From Actinomycetaceae bacterium (GTDB lineage Bacteria > Actinomycetota > Actinomycetes > Actinomycetales > Actinomycetaceae): 42,526 nucleotides of DNA. The notes beneath the pieces were generated by a model, which saw only the letters and a program-made list of their open reading frames with translations, was not told the DNA's origin and made no database searches. The position numbers and the translations under genes are program-made. Positions 1 through 7,353 of the stretch are shown here, piece after piece. The stretch spans positions 1-42,526 of the forward strand of contig JAUNHH010000023.1 of assembly GCA_030524055.1 (NCBI GenBank), in the 5' to 3' direction. Position 1 is the stretch's first letter. Each line of letters opens with the position of its first letter.

Positions 1-42
1 TACATTTGTCCCTACGTATATAGCTTTGTCCCTAACAGTAGG
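1..42 (-). repeat. 20-bp-periodic TAGGGACAAA repeats (left edge)
   Basis: On the minus strand TAGGGACAAA occurs at 25-34 and again at 5-14, a 20-bp period. The inner copy is part of an 18-bp string, CCTACTGTTAGGGACAAA (25-42, minus), that recurs exactly at 42399-42416 on the plus strand. This looks like the end of a repeated element that continues to the left of the window. No coding sequence of it is visible here. Confidence 0.6.
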
Positions 43-84
43 TTTTACCCCTCCGCTCCCAACAAGCAGCGCACACAATAAAGA

Positions 85-115
85 CGGGGCCCAGCGCTAT
101 AAACGCCGGGCCCCG
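85..115 (-). terminator. Hairpin terminator of gpmA
   Basis: Perfect 8-bp inverted repeat CGGGGCCC (85-92) and GGGCCCCG (108-115) just beyond the gpmA stop. On the minus strand it is followed by a moderately T-rich stretch (GTCTTTATTGTG). It overlaps one copy of the dispersed 13-mer (110-122). Confidence 0.6.
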
Positions 116-136
116 CCCTCGTCAGTCGAAGAAGAC

Positions 137-874
137 CTACTTGCCTTGGTTAGCGACAGCAGCAATCTTTGCTTCTGCTTCAGGATCCAGGTAGCGGCCG
201 CCCTTCTTGACGGGCTTGAGGGTTTCCTCGTCAAGCTCATACACCAGCGGAATACCGGTGGGGATATTGACACCAGCAATCTCGTCATCGGAGATCTCGT
301 CGAGGTGCTTGACAATGGCGCGCAGCGAGTTGCCGTGGGCGGCAATCATGACAGTCTTGCCAGAGCGAATCTCGGGGACAATCTCTTCTTCCCAGTAGGG
401 GAGCAGACGCTCAAGAACATCCTTGAGGCACTCGGTTGCCGGAATGGGCTCGCCCGCATAACGGGGCTCAGCATCCTGAGAGTATTCCGAACCCAACTCA
501 ATCGCAGGCGGGGGGACATCGTAGGAACGGCGCCACAGCATGAACTGCTCTTCGCCGTATTCCTCGCGGATCTCCTTCTTATTCTTACCCTGCAGAGCGC
601 CGTAGTGACGCTCATTCAAACGCCAGTGACGCTTCACGGGAATCCAGTGAAGGTCGGCAGCATCAAGGGCAAGGTTGGCGGTCATAATTGCGCGGCGCAG
701 CATTGAGGTGAAGAGAATGTCGGGCAGAACACCCGCTTCCTTCAAGAGCACGCCACCATGCGCGGCCTCGGTACGTCCCTTATCAGACAGGGGCACATCC
801 ACCCAGCCGGTGAACAGATTCTTCGCATTCCATTCGCTCTCGCCGTGGCGGAGCAGCACTAGTGTGTAAGTCAC
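137..874 (-). CDS. gpmA: 2,3-bisphosphoglycerate-dependent phosphoglycerate mutase
   Basis: Interconverts 3-phosphoglycerate and 2-phosphoglycerate in glycolysis and gluconeogenesis in the cytoplasm, through a phosphohistidine enzyme. The N-terminus [16 protein letters not shown] carries the RHG signature with the phospho-accepting histidine at about residue 10; the second catalytic histidine is in AAHGNSLRA near residue 180. [10 protein letters not shown] and ERHYGALQG are typical of the cofactor-dependent family. I chose the GTG at 874, giving 245 residues, because homologues begin just before TLVLLRHG; an in-frame upstream start at 910 would add 12 unconserved residues. It is transcribed away from the GNAT gene and ends at a hairpin. 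Confidence 0.95.
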   Translation of the reverse strand: MTYTLVLLRHGESEWNAKNLFTGWVDVPLSDKGRTEAAHGGVLLKEAGVLPDILFTSMLRRAIMTANLALDAADLHWIPVKRHWRLNERHYGALQGKNKKEIREEYGEEQFMLWRRSYDVPPPAIELGSEYSQDAEPRYAGEPIPATECLKDVLERLLPYWEEEIVPEIRSGKTVMIAAHGNSLRAIVKHLDEISDDEIAGVNIPTGIPLVYELDEETLKPVKKGGRYLDPEAEAKIAAVANQGK

Positions 875-945
875 ACCCCTATTCTTCCATTGCAAGGTAG
901 TTCCTGTCACGACAGAGACAGAAGGTGGGATGAGGCATTCACATT

Positions 946-1437
946 TTAATCGTCAACAGAAGCCTCTTTAGCGTCTACGCTGACGCCCTCAACTAAAGGT
1001 GATCCATCTTCATTATTGAGATTCTTCCCCATGGATTGCACCCCCGTTTTGAGTGAGAAACCGAGGTGCTCATATAAAGGGATGACACTTTCATTCCCGG
1101 GGGCGATCTCAACACTTAATCGAGTCACTCCCATAGGACGAAAGACTCTTTCGACTTCCGCCATTAAGGCACGCGCAATACCCTGTCCTTGATTGTGTGG
1201 ATGGACAGCTAAACCGGAAACAACGGCACGTCGCCCATTCCATGCTCCCCACGCCGTTCCAATCACTTTCCCCTCATTATCTACTGCGACAAGAAGACCG
1301 TTCGGATTGAGGCGATGACACCCCTTAAACTCATGGGCAAGAATGTCGCGGTTATAGGGGTGTCCGAATGCGGCATCCATACATGCGCCCACCCCAGGAA
1401 GATCTGCAGCTTGCATCTGTCGAATACGGAAGTCCAT
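946..1437 (-). CDS. GNAT family N-acetyltransferase
   Basis: Probable acyl-CoA-dependent N-acetyltransferase of unknown substrate. The acetyl-CoA pyrophosphate-binding motif is [12 protein letters not shown] (Q/R-x-x-G-x-G/A type), followed by a C-terminal strand-helix region containing [18 protein letters not shown], where the N-x-x-x-x-x-x-Y-E-x-x-G-F pattern is characteristic. The reading frame stays open upstream to 1572, but those 45 residues run through the lsr2 terminator palindrome, so the start [14 protein letters not shown] at 1437 (163 residues) is preferred; its ribosome-binding site is weak. It lies between gpmA and lsr2 on the same strand and is probably expressed separately. 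Confidence 0.8.
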   Translation of the reverse strand: MDFRIRQMQAADLPGVGACMDAAFGHPYNRDILAHEFKGCHRLNPNGLLVAVDNEGKVIGTAWGAWNGRRAVVSGLAVHPHNQGQGIARALMAEVERVFRPMGVTRLSVEIAPGNESVIPLYEHLGFSLKTGVQSMGKNLNNEDGSPLVEGVSVDAKEASVDD

Positions 1438-1541
1438 AGAAATAGCATAGGCGATCCATGCAGACTTTAAAGGGGAAACGAGGGCGGAGACAGGCCGACC
1501 AACTGGCGGATTTGAGCGGAAAAGTATCTGAGAAATAAAAA

Positions 1542-1573
1542 AGTGGGGCCGGGGATTAATCCCCGGCCCCACT
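1542..1573 (-). terminator. Rho-independent terminator of lsr2
   Basis: A perfect 32-bp palindrome with 16-bp arms (1542-1557 and 1558-1573; core GGGGCCGGGG) lies immediately after the lsr2 stop. On the minus strand it is followed by TTTTTATTTCT. This is the clearest intrinsic terminator in the window. Confidence 0.9.
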
Positions 1574-1581
1574 GAAGAAAA

Positions 1582-1911
1582 TCAGGAATGCGCCTTGTTG
1601 TAGGCGGACACGATGTCTTCAGGAATACGGCCACGAGTAGCAACCGTCATACCCTGAGAAATGGCCCATTCACGAATCTTGCCATTGAGGCCAGAACGCG
1701 CTGGAGCAGAACCACGGGCGGCGCGAATAGAAAGGCGTCCACCGGTACGACGCGCAGCGCCGATCCATTCAGCTAAGTCAGACTCAAACCGGGCGAGGTT
1801 ATCGTCAGAAAGATCGATCTCGTAGTTCACTCCCTTGAATGAGAAAGCTACTGTCTTGGTGGCTTCAGAACCATCGCGGTCATCAAGAAGGACAACTTGA
1901 GTCTTCTTCAT
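1582..1911 (-). CDS. lsr2: Lsr2-family nucleoid-associated protein
   Basis: Histone-like DNA-bridging protein, the actinobacterial functional counterpart of H-NS, that binds AT-rich DNA and silences horizontally acquired genes. The 109-residue length is normal. The N-terminal dimerisation domain starts MKKTQVVLLDDRDG and contains the conserved FSFKGVNYEIDLS and NLARFESDLAEWIGAAR. The C-terminal DNA-binding domain has IREWAISQGMTVATRGRIP, where R-G-R is the AT-hook-like loop, followed by EDIVSAYNKAH. A strong AGGAG lies 7 nt before the ATG. The gene is monocistronic, with its own terminator. Its presence is relevant to the accessory modules in this window, which Lsr2 could silence; that link is inference. 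Confidence 0.95.
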   Translation of the reverse strand: MKKTQVVLLDDRDGSEATKTVAFSFKGVNYEIDLSDDNLARFESDLAEWIGAARRTGGRLSIRAARGSAPARSGLNGKIREWAISQGMTVATRGRIPEDIVSAYNKAHS

Positions 1912-2266
1912 TTGGATTCTCCTAAACGGGCGCTTGCGCGCAAATCGAATCGAGTTCGGTCGGGAAAATCATATCCCTTTTTTCTCTTTTTCGCACCACT
2001 AATCATGAGCATTCCTGACTAGGTGGGCAAACGAGCAAGAGAAGCATCCATGCTCATTCTCCCTATTACTTAGATAAGCAATTAGAGGTACGCAAGAGGC
2101 GAAAGTATAGAGAAACTTCGTGCCTATACTGGATAGGGATTCCAATACGAAACTCTCCAAATAGTACCTCATCAGGCACAATAGCGTGTCCAAAACCACG
2201 TTTCATCGGTAGTTGAATCTTGTACTATTGAGCTATTCGGCAACCCCGCCCTCGAAAGTAGTCACC
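1912..2266. promoter_or_regulatory. Divergent intergenic region, lsr2 / monooxygenase operon
   Basis: No gene seen. On the minus strand a TATGAT -10-like hexamer (1968-1973) lies upstream of the lsr2 AGGAG site. A perfect 7-bp inverted repeat AGTATAG (2104-2110) / CTATACT (2124-2130) could be an operator or small hairpin. A near copy of the dispersed motif, CCCCGCCCTCG (2244-2254), lies just before the plus-strand start. A MarR site is expected here because of the downstream regulator, but no convincing palindrome overlaps a promoter. Confidence 0.4.
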
Positions 2267-3589
2267 ATGCAATTTGGCATCTTCACTGTTTCTGACCTGA
2301 CCACTGACCCAACAACTGGCCGCACCCCCAGCGAAGCCGAGCGCATTGCTGCCACCCTCACTATCGCTCAGCATGCCGAAGACGTAGGCCTTGATGTATT
2401 CGCACTTGGAGAACACCACAATCCCCCATTTTGGTCCTCCTCCCCCACGACAACATTGGGATATATTGCCGCGCGCACCTCAACACTGCGTTTATCAACA
2501 GCCACCACTTTGATTACCACTAATGACCCGGTAAAAATCGCCGAAGATTACGCGATGCTTCAGCACCTTAGCGGCGGACGAAATGACCTCATGTTAGGGC
2601 GCGGAAATACCGGCCCTGTCTACCCCTGGTTTGGCAAAGATATTCGTGATGGCATTCCTCTAGCGATAGAAAACTACGATCTGCTGCGCACGCTATGGCG
2701 CCAAGAAGATGTGACCTGGGAAGGAAAATACCGCACCCCGCTGCGGCGCTTTACCTCTACTCCCCGTCCTCTTGACGGGATCGCTCCTTTTGTTTGGCAT
2801 GGCTCTATTCGCTCGCCACAAATCGCCGAACAAGCCGCCTATTACGGTGACGGCTTTTTCCATAACAATATTTTCTGGCCAGCCGATCACACAGCAAAAA
2901 TGGTGGCCCTGTACCGCGAGCGCTTTGAACACTATGGCCACGGACCGGCAAAACGCGCCATTGTTGGCCTTGGCGGACAGGTCTTTATGCGGAAAAACTC
3001 CCAGGACGCTATTCGCGAATTCCGTCCCTATTTCGATAATGCCCCTGTATACGGACACGGCCCATCCCTTGAGGAGTTTATGCGTACCACACCTTTAACC
3101 GTGGGTTCACCTGCGGAGGTGATTGACCGGACTTTGACTTTCCGTGATCTTGTGGGCGATTATCAGCGCCAACTTTTCCTCATTGACCACGCAGGCCTCC
3201 CTCTGCGCACTGTCCTTGAGCAGATTGATTTCCTGGGGGAGGTCGTTCGGGTACTGCGCCGAGAATTTGAGGCAATGCGCGATCCGGAGGTTCCTTCTGA
3301 CCCACCAACCCACCAGTCGATGCTTGCAGAAAAGATGGGAACCGACACACATTCCGAACACAATCTGGCGCGCACTGAAGCGGAGCGAGTACGTCAGGAG
3401 GTACGAATCTCTGGCGGGACTAGCACCTCTGAAACGGCTTCGACCTCGCTTAATAATCACCCACGTGTGGGCGATACGGTGACGGGCACGTCGGATGCTC
3501 CTGAGGAACTCAGCGTTGAAGAGAGCCTTATTCAGGCCCAAAACCTACTGTCTCGTAGCAATCTTTCCAATGCCGAGGCAGGCAATTGA
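2267..3589 (+). CDS. FMN-dependent luciferase-like monooxygenase, CE1758 type
   Basis: Probable two-component flavin monooxygenase using FMNH2 supplied by the adjacent reductase; substrate unknown. The bacterial luciferase fold is evident from MQFGIFTVSDLT at the start, GLDVFALGEHHNPPF (residues about 40-55), LRLSTATTLITTNDPVKIAEDYAMLQHLSGGRNDLMLGRG and the C-terminal LFLIDHAGLP. I chose ATG 2267 because the family begins MQFGIF; the frame is open 54 nt further up. The final 80 or so residues (after EVVRVLRREFEAMRDPEV) are Ser/Thr/Glu-rich, look disordered and extend beyond the luciferase domain. It is first in an operon with an FMN reductase and a MarR regulator, a combination known as the CE1758/CE1759 duo. 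Confidence 0.88.
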   Translation: MQFGIFTVSDLTTDPTTGRTPSEAERIAATLTIAQHAEDVGLDVFALGEHHNPPFWSSSPTTTLGYIAARTSTLRLSTATTLITTNDPVKIAEDYAMLQHLSGGRNDLMLGRGNTGPVYPWFGKDIRDGIPLAIENYDLLRTLWRQEDVTWEGKYRTPLRRFTSTPRPLDGIAPFVWHGSIRSPQIAEQAAYYGDGFFHNNIFWPADHTAKMVALYRERFEHYGHGPAKRAIVGLGGQVFMRKNSQDAIREFRPYFDNAPVYGHGPSLEEFMRTTPLTVGSPAEVIDRTLTFRDLVGDYQRQLFLIDHAGLPLRTVLEQIDFLGEVVRVLRREFEAMRDPEVPSDPPTHQSMLAEKMGTDTHSEHNLARTEAERVRQEVRISGGTSTSETASTSLNNHPRVGDTVTGTSDAPEELSVEESLIQAQNLLSRSNLSNAEAGN

Positions 3590-3617
3590 CATGCACAATG
3601 GTCTGGTGGAGTCCGAT

Positions 3618-4382
3618 ATGTCTGTAGGCACTAGTGCCGCGCGCCCGCCGCAGGTGGTCATTATTGACGCTGGCATGTCGGAGCATGCGTCAACGTCACG
3701 CCTTGCTGAACTGATCAGTGAGGCTCTCACTGAGGTCGCCGAAGGTACTTTAGGTGGACATGCCGCTGGCAATTCCCCTGAAATACCGGGCCCCGCCCTC
3801 GTTCCTGCCATAACGCATATTCGTCTGCGCCCACTGGCGCACGCCATTATGGACGCTATGCTCACCGGTTTTCCGGGGGAGGATTTAGCGTCTGCACTGG
3901 AGTCGCTGGGGGCCGCTGACGGTGTGATTGCGTTGACGCCAACCTACCAGGGGTCCTATTCGGGGCTTTTTAAGGCATTCTTCGACTGTGTGCCTGAGGA
4001 TGCTTTGGAGGGCACACCTGTTCTTGTGGGGGCCACGGGAGGGACCCCACGCCACGCCTTCATGACAGAAATGGCTATGCGTCCGCTGATGGTGCACCTG
4101 CACGCTCATGTCGTGCCCACCGCCATTTATGTTGCCGCTGAGGATTGGGGCGCTCACGCCTATGATTCAGGTGGGGATGGCGGGCGCGCGCTGATGCGTC
4201 GGGCTCGTCGGGGTGCACGTGAACTCCTGGAGGCAATTGCTGCTCGGCAGTTGACTTCTGGCGTTGTCGCTGCGGCGTCTGCGAGCGCCCCCAAGGAGAA
4301 CTCCACCATTTCCCACCAGGCCACTCACGCCGAGAGTTGGCCAGATTTTGCTGACTTCGCGACCTTAATGGGGAGAAAGTAA
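3618..4382 (+). CDS. NADPH-dependent FMN reductase, CE1759 type
   Basis: Flavodoxin-like reductase expected to make FMNH2 for the monooxygenase encoded just upstream. The fold is shown by PPQVVIIDAGMSEHASTSRLAELI at the N-terminus (first strand and phosphate loop), ADGVIALTPTYQGSYSGLFKAFFD (the family's TPxYxGSxSGxxKxxxD signature) and PVLVGATGGTPRHA. The ATG at 3618 has GGAG six bases upstream; ATG 3591, one base after the previous stop, is an alternative. The stop overlaps the marR start by one base. It contains one exact dispersed 13-mer (3790-3802). Pairing with the luciferase-like gene makes the assignment firm, though the oxidised substrate remains unknown. Confidence 0.87.
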   Translation: MSVGTSAARPPQVVIIDAGMSEHASTSRLAELISEALTEVAEGTLGGHAAGNSPEIPGPALVPAITHIRLRPLAHAIMDAMLTGFPGEDLASALESLGAADGVIALTPTYQGSYSGLFKAFFDCVPEDALEGTPVLVGATGGTPRHAFMTEMAMRPLMVHLHAHVVPTAIYVAAEDWGAHAYDSGGDGGRALMRRARRGARELLEAIAARQLTSGVVAAASASAPKENSTISHQATHAESWPDFADFATLMGRK

Positions 4383-4825
4383 TGGCTACAGTTAAGCCGG
4401 GACAAGCTTGGGAACTCTTTTTCACCACTGCTGCCCGTCTTACAGCGGCAATTGAGGCTGAGTTAAAAGCCCGTTGCAAGCTGTCGATGCCGGAGTATTC
4501 GGTCTTACTCTGCGCTTCGCGCGCGGGTCAGGCTGGCATTCGCTTAGGAACGCTTGCCCATCAGGTGGTGTTTAGTCCGTCGCGTTTAACGCATACATTA
4601 AAGCGCCTGAGTGACCGCGGTTTAATCAAACGGCTGCCGTGTGAGTCTGATCGTCGTGGTGGTCTCATTGCATTGACGGATGAGGGATCTACTTTCTTCA
4701 CTGAAGCAGCAAATGTGCATCGGGTGTTGGTCCGGCGCCTGGCCCTTGATGGCATGACCGATGACGAAATCGACCAGATTATGTCCTTTTGTACTCGAGT
4801 TGCGGGGCGCCTCGACGCGGAATAG
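4382..4825 (+). CDS. MarR-family transcriptional regulator
   Basis: Winged-helix dimeric regulator, probably repressing its own operon and released by a small aromatic or oxidant ligand. Visible elements are the helical N-terminus (WELFFTTAARLTAAIEAEL), MPEYSVLLCAS, the recognition helix region LAHQVVFSPSRLTHTLKRLSDRGLIKRLP, and the wing CESDRRGGLIALTDEG with the conserved D-x-R. 147 residues is the usual length. The ATG overlaps the reductase stop (TAATG), and GGAG lies just upstream within the reductase gene, so the three genes should be translationally coupled. Cys31 (KARCKLSMPEY) and further cysteines could allow thiol-based sensing; that is speculation. Confidence 0.9.
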   Translation: MATVKPGQAWELFFTTAARLTAAIEAELKARCKLSMPEYSVLLCASRAGQAGIRLGTLAHQVVFSPSRLTHTLKRLSDRGLIKRLPCESDRRGGLIALTDEGSTFFTEAANVHRVLVRRLALDGMTDDEIDQIMSFCTRVAGRLDAE

Positions 4826-4979
4826 GGCCGGGCGCGGGCTTGCGCGGCGCGCCGGGTATTCGCGACACCAAACGTGCAGCGGGCGACAAAAAGCGCCGAA
4901 ATCCGGCAAAAATGTCGCCCTTTGCCCGTCCGGTGCACACACCCGAAGAAACCGTGTGGCTATTGCTATCTTTCCAGGC

Positions 4980-5642
4980 ATGGCGATTGACACCTTCTAT
5001 GCACTAGTTGAGGGCACTATTCCGACGCCCCCTCAGGCGAAGGCCCTGTATCCGCAGGACACCCTGGCTCTCAGTGTTATTGATTTAGGAACCCTGACTA
5101 TTACCAGCGGCTTTGTTTTAGCTGGCGACCCTTTAGTTCACCTAGAGGCAGGACCCCAATTCCCGCTTCCTCCGGGGGAATATCCCGTTAAAGTCACCGT
5201 TGCCGATCTTTCAGCGCAGCAAGATGGTTCGAATATAAAGCACATCTATTTATCCCTACTTCTTGGTCAAGGGGAACCTGCGATAAAAGAGCCTATTGCT
5301 TCGACCAATTCTGAACCCAACAATGATGGCTACCATTGTTTCTTTGGCGATACCGACCAGGTGGCTTTTGTCGATCCCACTCATCTTGCTCGCTATGCGC
5401 ATTTACCTGAGGATGGCAACGCATGGGTAGACATGGTCTCGAACAACTGGAACCAGTTCATAGAGGCACCCCACTGTTATCCAAAAGGAATGGCGAATAT
5501 CGCCTTTCCTGGGGCAGAAAATGGCGAGAATATTGTTATCGCAACGACTAGCGGCCATGACTGCGTTTTCCCTGTCGCATTAACACGCGATTCTCAGGGA
5601 CAAGCACTGGGACTTCATATTGATATGAAGGCGTGGGATTAG
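4980..5642 (+). CDS. DUF4241-like protein, tandem copy 1
   Basis: Function unknown. The 220-residue protein has no signal peptide or membrane segment. Shared blocks are MAIDTFYALVEGTIP, a GTLTITSGFVLAGDPLV block, PPGEYPVKVTVADLSAQQDGS, CYPKGMANIAFPGAENGENI, and the C-terminal LGLHIDMKAWD. The G-x-x-x-x-x-DP and PGEYPV pattern matches my recollection of DUF4241. The first of three tandem paralogues on the same strand. No ribosome-binding site precedes the ATG, but a TGCTAT -10-like hexamer ends 10 bp before it, so a leaderless mRNA is possible. Unlike copy 3, the segment before DP reads AG rather than AC. Tandem arrays of small acidic paralogues occur in polyimmunity loci, but no toxin gene is seen. 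Confidence 0.75.
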   Translation: MAIDTFYALVEGTIPTPPQAKALYPQDTLALSVIDLGTLTITSGFVLAGDPLVHLEAGPQFPLPPGEYPVKVTVADLSAQQDGSNIKHIYLSLLLGQGEPAIKEPIASTNSEPNNDGYHCFFGDTDQVAFVDPTHLARYAHLPEDGNAWVDMVSNNWNQFIEAPHCYPKGMANIAFPGAENGENIVIATTSGHDCVFPVALTRDSQGQALGLHIDMKAWD

Positions 5643-5752
5643 AGGCGCCACCCCGGCCTCGTTAAAGCCATTTCGCCTAGTCATCCACTGAGCATGTGAT
5701 CTGCTCGTTGCCTTCCCCGTCAAATGTTGGTGGCCTCTGCTACTTTCACTGC
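5643..5752 (+). promoter_or_regulatory. Duplicated intergenic promoter unit before copy 2
   Basis: This 110-bp spacer aligns over its length with 6428-6537 before copy 3: both carry a CCTCGTT core 10-20 bp after the stop (5650-5662, ACCCCGGCCTCGT; 6433-6445, ACCCCGACCTCGT), then a GATCTGC stretch and a TGCTAC/TGATAC hexamer 9 bp before ATG. The spacer was therefore duplicated with the gene, and each copy probably has its own promoter. Confidence 0.55.
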
Positions 5753-6427
5753 ATGGCAATTGGAAAATTCTATGCACTGACAGAGGGGACCATCCCCTGG
5801 CCTTTTGATCCAAGTGACGGCTTGGACAGCAAGACCCTGAATCTGCACGTAGCGGATTTAGGAACCCTGACTATTACCAGCGGCTTTGTTCTCGCTGGCG
5901 ACCCTTTAGTTGATGTCGTTTTTGAGCCGCAATTTCCGATTGCGCCAGGCGAATATCCCATAAAAGTCACCGTCGCTGACTTTTCTGAGCAACAGGACGG
6001 TTCAAACCTGAGGAATGCCTATCTCTCGCTGATTCTTCGCCAGGGTGACACTGCCACGGTCGAATTCGCCCGGCCAAAAGATTGCGCAGTTGCTGATGAG
6101 GATTCCTCTTCTATCGATGTTGGCGCAGGCCTAGTGTCTTTTACCGATCCTCTGCATTACCAGCGCTATATGCCACCGGTGGATGACGGTGTTGCCTGGA
6201 CAGATATCTTTTTCGATTCTGGCCCGGAGTCGTGGTCGAATATTATCGACTCCGAAGAACACTATCCCAAAGGCATGGCCAATATTCTTTTACCTGCTGC
6301 CAAGAAGGGCGAAAATATCATTCTTGTCTATACACCGTGGGGGAATGGCGTATATCCAGTTGTCGTTACACGCGATTCTCAGGGACAACCACTGGGACTT
6401 CATATTGATATGAAGGCGTGGGACTGA
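5753..6427 (+). CDS. DUF4241-like protein, tandem copy 2
   Basis: Paralogue of the preceding gene, 224 residues, starting MAIGKFYALTEGTIP. The LGTLTITSGFVLAGDPLV block is identical to copy 1, and the C-terminus GLHIDMKAWD is shared, with near-identical DNA (CGCGATTCTCAGGGACAA in both), pointing to recent duplication or gene conversion. The middle (DSSSIDVGAGLVSFTDPLHYQRYMPP and an acidic EDSS stretch) has diverged. No Shine-Dalgarno site is seen; TGCTAC ends 9 bp before the ATG. The upstream intergenic stretch aligns with that before copy 3, so the duplicated unit included the promoter. Function unknown. Confidence 0.75.
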   Translation: MAIGKFYALTEGTIPWPFDPSDGLDSKTLNLHVADLGTLTITSGFVLAGDPLVDVVFEPQFPIAPGEYPIKVTVADFSEQQDGSNLRNAYLSLILRQGDTATVEFARPKDCAVADEDSSSIDVGAGLVSFTDPLHYQRYMPPVDDGVAWTDIFFDSGPESWSNIIDSEEHYPKGMANILLPAAKKGENIILVYTPWGNGVYPVVVTRDSQGQPLGLHIDMKAWD

Positions 6428-6537
6428 TTCTGACCCCGACCTCGTTATGCCCATTTAGCCTGGTCAGCCCACGGAGTATCTGATCTGCGACAGGCTTGCG
6501 CTAGTGAAATGTGGGTTTCCGCTGATACCTTCATTGC
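6428..6537 (+). promoter_or_regulatory. Duplicated intergenic promoter unit before copy 3
   Basis: Homologous to 5643-5752. TGATAC (6523-6528) is the likely -10; no convincing -35 or Shine-Dalgarno site is visible. The short distance to the ATG suggests a leaderless or nearly leaderless transcript. Confidence 0.5.
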
Positions 6538-7233
6538 ATGGCAATCGAGAAGTTCTACGCACTGACAGAGGGAACTATCCCCTCGCCTTTTGACCCAAGT
6601 GATGGCTTGGCTCAAGAGACAATGAATCTGCGCGTAGTGGATTTAGGGACTCTGAAAGTCTCCACGGGCACAGTAGTGGCTTGTGACCCTTTTGTCACTC
6701 TTCTCGACGGTCCTCAATTTTCTATTCCCAATGGCGAATATCCCGTGAAAGTCACTATTGCGGATGTTTCGCAGCAGCAGGATGGTTCCCACCAGCGAGA
6801 AGCCTATCTTTCTGTGATTTTAGGGCCGGGTGAAGCGGCGGCAAAAGAACCTATTCCCGCGTTAAATGACGACGACGTTGACGATAATGGGTATGCCTAT
6901 GTCGGCGTTGATTCTGGGACTATTGCTTTTGCCGATGCGGGCTCAGTCAAACGCTATATGCCTCCAGAAACTGAACGTGACTCCTGGGAGGATATTTTCG
7001 ATAGCGATGACCCTAACGCCTGGTTCACATTAATGGATTCGCCCGAGCACTATCACGCGGGCATTGCCAATATCGTCCTCCCCAAAGCAGAAAATGGTGA
7101 GAATCTGGCCCTTTCCCATTCTGGTTGGGGAGATGGCGGCTACCCAGTTGTTTTAACTCGCGATAAGGATGGCAATCCTATTGGGCTCCATATTGATTTG
7201 GAGTTGTGGGCCGAAGAGGACGACGAGGAATAA
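6538..7233 (+). CDS. DUF4241-like protein, tandem copy 3
   Basis: Third paralogue, 231 residues, the most diverged: GTLKVSTGTVVACDPFVT has the Cys-Asp-Pro form that I regard as the family norm, whereas copies 1 and 2 have Gly-Asp-Pro. Conserved blocks are MAIEKFYALTEGTIPSPFDPSDG, NGEYPVKVTIADVSQQQDGS, YHAGIANIVLPKAENGENL and IGLHIDLELW. The C-terminus ends in an acidic EEDDEE tail. No Shine-Dalgarno site; TGATAC ends 9 bp before the ATG. A strong bidirectional terminator follows. Function unknown. Confidence 0.75.
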   Translation: MAIEKFYALTEGTIPSPFDPSDGLAQETMNLRVVDLGTLKVSTGTVVACDPFVTLLDGPQFSIPNGEYPVKVTIADVSQQQDGSHQREAYLSVILGPGEAAAKEPIPALNDDDVDDNGYAYVGVDSGTIAFADAGSVKRYMPPETERDSWEDIFDSDDPNAWFTLMDSPEHYHAGIANIVLPKAENGENLALSHSGWGDGGYPVVLTRDKDGNPIGLHIDLELWAEEDDEE

Positions 7234-7303
7234 AACACGAAGAATAAAAGCCCCGGCCTCGCCCCTGTCTAATCCCCTGGGGCAAGGGCGAAAGCCGGTA
7301 CCT

Positions 7304-7346
7304 GTGTGAGAGGTTCTTCTACCGGGATAAGAAGGACCTCTCACAC
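7304..7346. terminator. Bidirectional terminator between DUF4241 copy 3 and metB
   Basis: A 16-bp stem: GTGTGAGAGGTTCTTC (7304-7319) pairs with GAAGGACCTCTCACAC (7331-7346) with a single T-G wobble. It separates convergent genes and sits eight bases from the metB stop codon. Confidence 0.85.
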
Positions 7347-7353
7347 TATAATT

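Noticed and set aside
26-706. 226-codon open frame on the plus strand
   Set aside because: It lies antisense to the well-supported phosphoglycerate mutase gene and resembles no family; it is a shadow of biased codon use.
1438-1572. N-terminal extension of the GNAT protein
   Set aside because: The extra codons run through the lsr2 terminator palindrome, and homology begins at MDFRIRQ.
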